Source: Fidelibacterota bacterium (GTDB lineage: Bacteria > Marinisomatota > Marinisomatia > Marinisomatales > TCS55). Taken from it: 24,813 nt of DNA. The translations under genes and the position numbers were made by a program. Of this stretch, positions 16,367-23,167 are shown piece after piece. Every line of letters begins with the position of its first letter. Positions within the stretch are counted from its first letter, which is position 1. The stretch spans positions 1 to 24,813 of the forward strand of contig SCKQ01000036.1 in assembly GCA_004124535.1 (NCBI GenBank), given 5' to 3'. A model generated the notes under the pieces. It did no database searches. It saw nothing but the letters and a program-made list of their open reading frames with translations, and was not told where the DNA came from.

Positions 16367-17292
16367 CAATCCAATCCCCTGCCAACAAATTCTGAATCCA
16401 GGAGATCCCGTAAACTTAATTTTTTAACTGACAGATCTTTCATTAATGCGCCTGCCGCTTCATGTAATACTTGAAAAAACACAGCTCTTTCACGGCCATA
16501 AAAATGTAATGTATTACCTATCTTTGTTGGATTTACTACTGTGGTAACCGCTGCGAGTTTGTTAAACAATTGTTCCGTCAGATTGACAAACTCAATTTCA
16601 AACTGGTGATATCGCAAGGTACTCTCCAATAATCTGTCAAGGGTACCATCGAGGATGATCTTGCCCTGCTGCATAACCAAGATCCTGTCATTGGCCTGTT
16701 CAACTTCCGGCAAAGACTGGCTGACATAAATTATTGTCTTTTCACCGGCTAGTCCACGGATCAGATCCCAGGTTGCCCGTCCGGATCGTGCATCCATAAA
16801 TGCGGTTGGTTCATCAATAATTAATATGGAAGGATCATGGATCAGCTCCCGAACAATCATAGCTTTTTTCGCATTACCAGGCGAAGTTATGCTAGCCTGT
16901 TTATGCAGCGAATCCATAAGATTCAAGTCCGTTGCAAATCTTTTAATCCGCTGGGTAATGTAACTATCCTCAACACCATAGACGGATCCAATAAACCGAA
17001 TATTTTCCTCGAGAGACAAAAATGGATCCAGATCCGAGTTAAAGGGTACAAATCCTGTATAAGCCTGTGAATTTTTCCGACGTTTGGTCGAATCAATACC
17101 ATGTATAAAGACATTCCCGTAATCAGGAATCTCCGTACCGGCAAGCACCTTCAATAAAGTAGATTTTCCCGCATCATTTTCACCAATAATTGCTACCAAT
17201 GAACCGCGCTCAACCCCAAATGTTAATCCAGCCAGGATCGTTTTGTCACCAGCAAGTTTGCCCACCTTTTTTAATGTTATACTTGCTTCCAT
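16366..17292 (-). CDS. ABC transporter ATP-binding protein with degenerate Q-loop, signature and H-loop
   Basis: This 308-residue protein has a nucleotide-binding domain in 1-220 and a C-terminal extension typical of ABC-2 exporters. Walker A is intact (GENDAGKST, 37-45) and so is Walker B with the catalytic glutamate (ILIIDEPT, Asp160/Glu161). The other motifs have drifted. The Q-loop glutamine is absent (GFVPF, 80-84), the LSGGQ signature reads TSPGN (136-140), and the switch histidine is Gln192 (IIYVSQSLPE). It drives or regulates the permease encoded immediately downstream. The loss of three conserved motifs suggests slow hydrolysis or a partnership with a second, canonical ATPase. It starts 24 bp after the polA stop and may be read with polA. 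Confidence 0.88.
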   Translation of the reverse strand: MEASITLKKVGKLAGDKTILAGLTFGVERGSLVAIIGENDAGKSTLLKVLAGTEIPDYGNVFIHGIDSTKRRKNSQAYTGFVPFNSDLDPFLSLEENIRFIGSVYGVEDSYITQRIKRFATDLNLMDSLHKQASITSPGNAKKAMIVRELIHDPSILIIDEPTAFMDARSGRATWDLIRGLAGEKTIIYVSQSLPEVEQANDRILVMQQGKIILDGTLDRLLESTLRYHQFEIEFVNLTEQLFNKLAAVTTVVNPTKIGNTLHFYGRERAVFFQVLHEAAGALMKDLSVKKLSLRDLLDSEFVGRGLD

Positions 17293-17316
17293 TACATCCA
17301 GTTAGTCAATTTGAAT

Positions 17317-20037
17317 TTAATGTGCCTCAAACCAGCTTATACCATTTCCACAGTCTACCACCAGCGGTATGCTAAGGGGCATGGCATTGACCATTTTATC
17401 TGACACCATCTCTTGCAGTGTATCAATTTCTTGCGCAGGCGCTTCGAACAAAAGTTCATCGTGAATCTGCAAGATCATGCGTGACTCATACCCTTCATTT
17501 ATCAAGGTACGGTGAATGTCCAGCATGGCAAGTTTGATCATCTCTGCTGCAGTACCCTGGATAGGCATATTAATTGCCATTCTCTTGGCTGCTTCTCTTT
17601 GAATATGATTTTCACTATCAATGTTCCAAATATTGCGCCGACGACCCAATACAGTTTCAACATATTTCTGATCCTCAGCCTGTTTAATCGTTCGATCCAT
17701 GTATTCGCGGATACCGGCATACCTTTCAAAATAGGTATCAATTATCACCTGAGCTTCTGATCGTGGAATTCCCAACTCCTGGCTTAAGCGAAATGCTCCG
17801 GCACCATACATAATACCAAAATTCACCACTTTTGCAGTTCGGCGCATTTCCGGTAAAAGATCCTTGATGCCAACACCAAAAACATCACTGGCTGTACGAC
17901 TGTGAATATCCTCATTCTTATTAAATGCTTCCATAAGTGCAGGATCCTGACTCAAATGGGCCATGATGCGCAGTTCTATTTGAGAGTAATCAGCAGAAAA
18001 AATTAACCAGCCCTTCTTTTGCGCTTTAAATGACTTACGAATTTCCCGCCCCTCATCTGTACGAATTGGTATATTCTGGAAATTGGGGTTACTGCTTGAT
18101 AATCGACCTGTGGAGGCAATGGTCTGACCAAATGTAGTGTGAATACGGCCAGTATCAGGGTTAACCAAAGGAGGTAAAGTATCTACATATGTATTCTTCA
18201 ATTTATTGAGTTTCCGGTAATTCAGAATCATACCGGGCAGTGGATGTTCATTGCGCAGTGCTTCCAGTACCGATTCCGCTGTTGACCGCTGTTTCACTTT
18301 ACGCAGGTTCAATACATCAAATAGTATATTGGCCAGCTGCTGTGTAGAATTGATATTAAATTCAGTACCTGCCTCCTTTATAATTTCCTTTGTAAGGTTT
18401 TCGATTTTCTTGCTTAAATCAATCGACATTTTTTGCAGCATTTCCTTTTCAACATATGTGCCCTGATACTCCATATCCATTAAGACGCTTAGCAATGGCA
18501 ATTCTATTTTTTTAAAAAAATGATCCAAACCTGAATCCTGTAGTTCTTTTTGGAATATTTCCGTTAGCTGCCAGGTAACATCAGCATCTTCTGCTGCATA
18601 AAATCCCGCTTTGTCAAGTTCAACTTCCGTCATACTAATCTGGCTCTTCCCCTTCCCGATTAGATCCTCAATTGGTACCATCCTGTAATTCAAATATTCA
18701 ATACTTAAATTATCTAGTTTATAAGATCGCGCTTCCGGCTTCAATAAGTGTGCAGCGATCATTGTATCACATACCAGTCCCTGCACGTCAATTCCATGAC
18801 GTTTGAGAACCAGCATATCAAACTTCGCATTCTGTCCTGTCTTTGGAATATCCTTGTTCTCCATGATTGGGCGAATTATTTCGATCACGGTAGACAGATC
18901 ATCATCACCAAAATTATTTTTTTGTTTATCCTTGTAGAGTGTCGGTACATAAATACCGCTATTTGCCTTGGTTGCGAAACTGAATCCTACGATTATATTC
19001 TGCATCGGATCCAAGGAGTCTGTCTCAATATCAAAGGCAAGTAAACTGTTCGATTTTACAGAATTGAAATAGGTCTTTAGATTTTTTACTGTTGTAATAA
19101 TTTTATAATCTTTATCTGATTTATTTTTCGAGGATTTCTTTTCTTCTGCAGAACCAGGTAATTGGTTAATGAGCACATGAAATTCATATTCAGTCAACAA
19201 CGATTCCATTGCCTCAACATCCATATCTTGTCTGACTAATTCATCGATCTCTCGGTCCAGCGGTACATCGGTCACTATTGTCGCCAGGTCTTTACTAAGA
19301 ATAGCATTATCTTTCCCTTCCAGGAGACCGTTCCGTACTCTTTTATTCGTAACACTTTCCGCGTTTTCCAGCGCTTCTTCAAGGGTACCATAATCATGGA
19401 TAAGTTTCATAGCTGATTTTGGACCCACACCAAACACTCCGGGTATATTATCGGATGAATCACCCATTAGTCCAAAAAGATCTACAATTTTTTCAGGTGG
19501 CACACCCCAGCGATCCTCAACACCTTTTTTGTCATAAATTTTGTCTGGTTTGTTCCGGTTGCCCGGCGCAAAAAGAAATACATTGGCATTGATGAGTTGC
19601 ATGAAATCCTTGTCCCCACTAACAATGAACACATCCAGATCTTGTTCCAGACCATGCTTTGCCAAAGTACCAATAATGTCATCAGCCTCAAAGCCTACCT
19701 TGGATAGCTGCGGTATTTGCATGGCTTCAATCAATTTCCATAAATGCGGCAACTGTTCCTGCAACTCTTCAGGCATTGGGTCCCGTGTTGCCTTATACTC
19801 AGGATATTTCTTGTGGCGAAAGGTTTTTTCTTTTCTATCAAAAATTGTAGCAACATAATCTGGATTTTCTTTCTTCAGTATTCTGAAAAGCTGATTTAAA
19901 AATCCAAAAAGTGCACTAGTTGGCAGTCCATAACTGGTTATCAATGGATTGCGAATCATGGCAAAATGTGCCCTGTAAAGCATGGCATAACCATCAATTA
20001 GGAACATTCGCTTTCGGGTGGTATTCTTTGCTGCCAT
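17317..20037 (-). CDS. polA: DNA polymerase I
   Basis: This 906-residue, full-length three-domain enzyme serves Okazaki fragment processing and repair. The 5' nuclease (about 10-290) includes FEADDIIGTLA, VSGDKDFMQL and LMGDSSDNIPGVFGVGPKSA. The 3'-5' proofreading domain (about 315-500) keeps Asp336/Glu338 (AFDIETD), Asp407 (NAKFDMLV) and the YxxxD pair Tyr480/Asp484, so proofreading should work, unlike in many relatives that have lost it. The polymerase domain (about 520-906) has motif A Asp683 (SADYSQIELR), the O-helix R732RTAKVVNFGIMYG with Phe740, and motif C QIHDELLFE (857-865, with Asp860). Start at ATG 20037. The 121 bp to arfB form a divergent promoter region; TTGACA is present on the minus strand but lacks a well-placed -10. 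Confidence 0.98.
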   Translation of the reverse strand: MAAKNTTRKRMFLIDGYAMLYRAHFAMIRNPLITSYGLPTSALFGFLNQLFRILKKENPDYVATIFDRKEKTFRHKKYPEYKATRDPMPEELQEQLPHLWKLIEAMQIPQLSKVGFEADDIIGTLAKHGLEQDLDVFIVSGDKDFMQLINANVFLFAPGNRNKPDKIYDKKGVEDRWGVPPEKIVDLFGLMGDSSDNIPGVFGVGPKSAMKLIHDYGTLEEALENAESVTNKRVRNGLLEGKDNAILSKDLATIVTDVPLDREIDELVRQDMDVEAMESLLTEYEFHVLINQLPGSAEEKKSSKNKSDKDYKIITTVKNLKTYFNSVKSNSLLAFDIETDSLDPMQNIIVGFSFATKANSGIYVPTLYKDKQKNNFGDDDLSTVIEIIRPIMENKDIPKTGQNAKFDMLVLKRHGIDVQGLVCDTMIAAHLLKPEARSYKLDNLSIEYLNYRMVPIEDLIGKGKSQISMTEVELDKAGFYAAEDADVTWQLTEIFQKELQDSGLDHFFKKIELPLLSVLMDMEYQGTYVEKEMLQKMSIDLSKKIENLTKEIIKEAGTEFNINSTQQLANILFDVLNLRKVKQRSTAESVLEALRNEHPLPGMILNYRKLNKLKNTYVDTLPPLVNPDTGRIHTTFGQTIASTGRLSSSNPNFQNIPIRTDEGREIRKSFKAQKKGWLIFSADYSQIELRIMAHLSQDPALMEAFNKNEDIHSRTASDVFGVGIKDLLPEMRRTAKVVNFGIMYGAGAFRLSQELGIPRSEAQVIIDTYFERYAGIREYMDRTIKQAEDQKYVETVLGRRRNIWNIDSENHIQREAAKRMAINMPIQGTAAEMIKLAMLDIHRTLINEGYESRMILQIHDELLFEAPAQEIDTLQEMVSDKMVNAMPLSIPLVVDCGNGISWFEAH

Positions 20038-20100
20038 GGGATGCCGAAATTACCATGTCGACTTAGCAAGCTCAACTGTCAAATTTATCCTACGAGTATG

Positions 20101-20130
20101 TTGAAAGTGATTAGGGCACTATGGTAATAT
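20101..20130 (+). promoter_or_regulatory. candidate promoter of arfB
   Basis: TTGAAA (20101-20106) and TAATAT (20125-20130) lie 18 bp apart, with a TGG just before the -10 that fits an extended -10 element. The predicted start near 20137 gives a leader of about 22 nt before the arfB ATG at 20159. No other structure is evident in 20038-20158. Confidence 0.4.
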
Positions 20131-20158
20131 GCACTGATAGTTTTCTTAGGTATATAGC

Positions 20159-20584
20159 ATGATAAAAATCACAGACAGTATATACATTAATGAGTCCGAG
20201 GTAAAGGAATCATTTATCAGATCATCAGGCCCCGGTGGCCAGCATGTTAACAAAGTTGCTACAGCTGTACAGCTACGCTTTAATGCCAAAAATTCTGGGA
20301 ATATTTCCGCAGAAGTTTATAATCGTTTACGTACTATTTCCGGTTCAAAACTAACCGAAAATGGTAATTTGATCATCGTATCTCGCGAGCACCGTTCACA
20401 GAGTCAAAATCGACAGGTCGCACTTGACAAATTAATCTCTCTTTTGCAGCAGGCAGCCAAAAAACCAAAGAGTCGGACGCCTACTCGCCCTAGCCACGCC
20501 AGTGTGGAAAAAAGGCTGCATAACAAGCGCTTGCAAAGTGAGAAAAAAAAGTCCAGGCGCAATATTGATCCATCAGCAGATTAA
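20159..20584 (+). CDS. arfB: alternative ribosome-rescue factor ArfB (peptidyl-tRNA hydrolase, YaeJ/ICT1 family)
   Basis: This 141-residue single-domain relative of class I release factors frees stalled ribosomes that lack a stop codon in the A site. RSSGPGGQHVNKVATAVQLR (21-40) carries the catalytic GGQ (26-28). REHRSQSQNRQVALDKL (about 76-92) is also conserved. The tail (about 97-141) is strongly basic (AAKKPKSRTPTRPS, KRLHNKRLQSEKKKSRR), as needed to enter the empty mRNA channel and as expected of ArfB rather than a full release factor. The ATG has a modest AGG 9 nt upstream. It is a single gene, divergent from polA and convergent with the TonB receptor. The 84-bp convergent gap (20585-20668) holds only a weak 6-bp hairpin without a T-run. 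Confidence 0.95.
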   Translation: MIKITDSIYINESEVKESFIRSSGPGGQHVNKVATAVQLRFNAKNSGNISAEVYNRLRTISGSKLTENGNLIIVSREHRSQSQNRQVALDKLISLLQQAAKKPKSRTPTRPSHASVEKRLHNKRLQSEKKKSRRNIDPSAD

Positions 20585-20668
20585 TAATTTTCTGGTTGAC
20601 GGGTTCTTCCAACCAAATATTTAACTACGGGCCTAAATAAGTAGAAACCGGTTGGTGGCAATAAACTC

Positions 20669-22981
20669 TTATAATTTATAATCGAATGTTAAACCGATCT
20701 GTCTGGGATCACCATAGCTAAGCCACAGTTCATCTGGATAGTCTGGTGGAATTAGCCCAAAATAAAAGCCCCGAATCGCATATCTTTTATCAAAAATATT
20801 TCGAGCCCAAAATGTGATAGTGGCTCCGCCAATAGTTTTACCAAACGATAAATTTATTAGAAAATAGGAATTGGAAATTTGGTTGTGACTGTCTGAAAAA
20901 TAATAAGTGTCCTTATAGGTCATGCCTGTCCGCGCAAACAATCCAGATTCGTCCCGCCAATCGAATCCAAACGATCCGGTCAATTTTGGGGCCATAGCTG
21001 CTGCTCTGTTTCCACCAATCCCAATAGTTGTGGAATCTATTTGGTATGAAAATTCTTCTACCTTGGTGTCCAGGTAACCTAGTGAAGCGGTTAAACGTAC
21101 ATTTGATATTAAAACTTGTTCATGATCCCACTCCATGCCCCCAAGCCATCCTGAGCCTGCATTTGATGTAAAATAATAAAAACTGTTGGGATCTCCCGAT
21201 ACCTGCTGACTGGAAACAGACACTTGTTGATCTCTTCTATTACCGATGAATACTGTCAGCCGATCACTGTAAATATCCATCATCCTTTTGAAACCCAGTT
21301 CTACATTTTGAACATATTCTGGTTTAAAGGGCCGGTTTTCTTGCGCTAGAAATGGCCGTTGATTCACACCGCCAGATTTATATCCCTGGGCAATTGACAG
21401 GTAATAACTTGTGAATCGATCATCCTGATACTGGAGTGTCCCCTTAAATCCCAACATGCCGTGCTCTAAATCAAATTCAACAAGCGGTAAAGCAGCATCA
21501 TACCCCAGATAAGTCCCGTTATAAATTATCTCGTTGGTTTCATAACGAAAATTGCCTTTAATTTTTAATGCAGAAGAAAAATGGTAAGCGTACTGCACGT
21601 ATCCTGCAAGCACATTAAATTCATAAGTACCTGTACCTTCTGTTACCATCCCGCCAAAAAGGTAGCCAGAAGCATTATCCTGTTCTTTGAGATGCTTGTA
21701 GTACCCTCCAATGATAAAAGAACCAATGGAAGCCCTGAGCTCTTGCGTGAGTGATGATCTATTTTTTTTATTACTATCAAAAAATTCATAAGACCACCCT
21801 TCTACTTCAGGATCAAAATTATGGTTATTATACCAATAAGCAGAGTCTGCCCAGTCACCATCATAACTATGAACAAGATCAGTTTCAGAATAGGATGTGA
21901 TGCTCGTGAAAGCCACTCGCTCGGATAAACCTAAATTTGCTCGCAGAGAAAAAGCCGTTGATTTCTGGCTGTCCTGCCCTTGATGATTTGAATAGGTTTT
22001 GAATTCTTCGTTATTATCCGGTGCCCAGGCATCATATCCATTGTTAAGGTCGGCAACCATCACAGTTCCAAGCAATGATAAATTTTTCACCGGTTGCAAC
22101 ATGAGTTTTGCCCTTAAATATAATTCATCCCGTTTATTTGTATTGGTCATTTCTTTTGAAACATTTTGCCGAAAGCCATCAGTATAGTTTTTCAATCCGC
22201 TTAATCTAAAATACATTCCATTCCGGATTTTTGTATTAGCAACAAATCCTATTCTATAATGACTATCTGAGCCATAAGTAGCAGTCAGATCTGTTTCGAA
22301 ATTCTCGTGTGGTTCTGTTGATCGCATTGAAATAAGGCCGGCCATTGCATTGGGTCCGTACACGGAAGATTGGGGTCCTTTAAATACTTCAATCTGTTCA
22401 ATATCATGTAGCATTCCAGCCATACCAACTCCACTGAGATCAATATCGTCCAGCACAAACCCCACGGAAAAGTTGGGTGGACCTTCACCGAAATAATGAC
22501 TACGTTCGCCTATACCACGAATCTGGAAATATCGCGGCCGACTGGTACCCCCCGCCCAGTTCAAATTGGGGATGTAATCTGTTAAAAATTGAAAGTGTTC
22601 TCCTCCATTTTCTTTGATATCCCGTTTCGTAAACACAGTTACACTGGAAGCGATCCATTGCAGCGTTTCAGCTGTTAGCCCCGCATGAACGATGATCTCT
22701 TTTGTATTAATTACTTTTTCCTCAAGTTTTACGATCATGTCGTTCTTTGCGGTCAATTCTTTTGTATGATAACCAATGTGAGAGAATTGAAGTATTGATC
22801 CCTCATTCACATCCAAATGGAACTTACCATCCACATTCGTGGATGTCCCTGCGTCCTGTACAATAACGTTGACACCTTCAATTGGTTGTTTTGAATAAGC
22901 ATCTACTACAATTCCAGAAATCTGGCCACTGATTATAGATGTTAAAAAAAATAGACTATAAAAAGAGGTTTTGTAATTCAT
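20669..22981 (-). CDS. TonB-dependent receptor, probable outer-membrane thiamine importer
   Basis: The product from ATG 22981 has 770 residues. A signal peptide (MNYKTSFYSLFFLTSIISG) precedes a carboxypeptidase-regulatory-like domain (about 20-98; ISGIVVDAYSKQPIEGVNVI, FHLDVNEGSILQFSHIGYHT). A TonB-box-like EIIVHAG follows, then a plug domain (about 110-225; FFQIRG-type RYFQIRGIG, EQIEVFKGPQSSVYGPNAMA) and a 22-strand-type barrel ending IGLTFDYKL. TonB-dependent receptors import scarce ligands using the proton-motive force. A TPP riboswitch directly precedes the start, so thiamine or a phosphorylated or precursor form is the likely ligand. The frame can be read 40 codons further (to 23101), but those codons translate the riboswitch and lack a leader, so I reject them. 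The ligand is inferred from regulation, not from the receptor itself. Confidence 0.92.
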   Translation of the reverse strand: MNYKTSFYSLFFLTSIISGQISGIVVDAYSKQPIEGVNVIVQDAGTSTNVDGKFHLDVNEGSILQFSHIGYHTKELTAKNDMIVKLEEKVINTKEIIVHAGLTAETLQWIASSVTVFTKRDIKENGGEHFQFLTDYIPNLNWAGGTSRPRYFQIRGIGERSHYFGEGPPNFSVGFVLDDIDLSGVGMAGMLHDIEQIEVFKGPQSSVYGPNAMAGLISMRSTEPHENFETDLTATYGSDSHYRIGFVANTKIRNGMYFRLSGLKNYTDGFRQNVSKEMTNTNKRDELYLRAKLMLQPVKNLSLLGTVMVADLNNGYDAWAPDNNEEFKTYSNHQGQDSQKSTAFSLRANLGLSERVAFTSITSYSETDLVHSYDGDWADSAYWYNNHNFDPEVEGWSYEFFDSNKKNRSSLTQELRASIGSFIIGGYYKHLKEQDNASGYLFGGMVTEGTGTYEFNVLAGYVQYAYHFSSALKIKGNFRYETNEIIYNGTYLGYDAALPLVEFDLEHGMLGFKGTLQYQDDRFTSYYLSIAQGYKSGGVNQRPFLAQENRPFKPEYVQNVELGFKRMMDIYSDRLTVFIGNRRDQQVSVSSQQVSGDPNSFYYFTSNAGSGWLGGMEWDHEQVLISNVRLTASLGYLDTKVEEFSYQIDSTTIGIGGNRAAAMAPKLTGSFGFDWRDESGLFARTGMTYKDTYYFSDSHNQISNSYFLINLSFGKTIGGATITFWARNIFDKRYAIRGFYFGLIPPDYPDELWLSYGDPRQIGLTFDYKL

Positions 22982-23075
22982 CTTTCCTACGCTGGTATTA
23001 TCCAGATCAGGTTCAACGGGTTTGTTCTCAGTCGCTCGATCTGGTTCGGAGCAACACCCCTTGACGACTGGAAAG
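22982..23075 (-). promoter_or_regulatory. TPP riboswitch (THI element)
   Basis: On the minus strand the conserved core is clear: AAGGGGTGTTGC (from 23063), CTGAGA (23031-23026), then CCCGTTGAACCTGATCTGG, ATAATACCAGCG and TAGGAAAG. These match the thi-box consensus almost base for base. Stem P1 pairs CTTTCC (23075-23070) with GGAAAG (22987-22982). The aptamer ends at the base before the ATG, so the AGGA ribosome-binding stretch sits inside P1. Ligand-stabilised P1 should hide it and shut off translation when TPP is plentiful. No separate terminator is seen. Confidence 0.95.
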
Positions 23076-23091
23076 TTATAAAACATTTTTC

Positions 23092-23120
23092 TATAAATCA
23101 TGCAGTCTTTACATTGTGAA
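23092..23120 (-). promoter_or_regulatory. candidate promoter of the TPP-regulated receptor
   Basis: On the minus strand TTCACA (23120-23115) lies 17 bp before TTTATA (23097-23092). The overlapping TATAGA offers a 19-bp alternative. The implied start near 23085 would put about 10 nt before stem P1 of the riboswitch, a sensible leader length. The match is modest. Confidence 0.35.
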
Positions 23121-23167
23121 TTCCTTTTAAGATTGCCTACCTTCGCAACTTATTACACGGAGTGAAA

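Noticed and set aside
18748..19044. Plus-strand open frame of 98 codons inside polA
   Set aside because: It is antisense to conserved polA domains with no independent support.
20038..20100. TTGACA on the minus strand as a polA promoter
   Set aside because: No acceptable -10 element at 16-18 bp spacing.
20593..20615. Hairpin TGGTTG/CAACCA between arfB and the receptor gene
   Set aside because: The stem is 6 bp with an 11-nt loop and no T-run follows, so it is too weak to call a terminator.
22982..23101. N-terminal 40-residue extension of the TonB receptor
   Set aside because: These codons are the TPP riboswitch read in frame; the signal peptide starts at ATG 22981.
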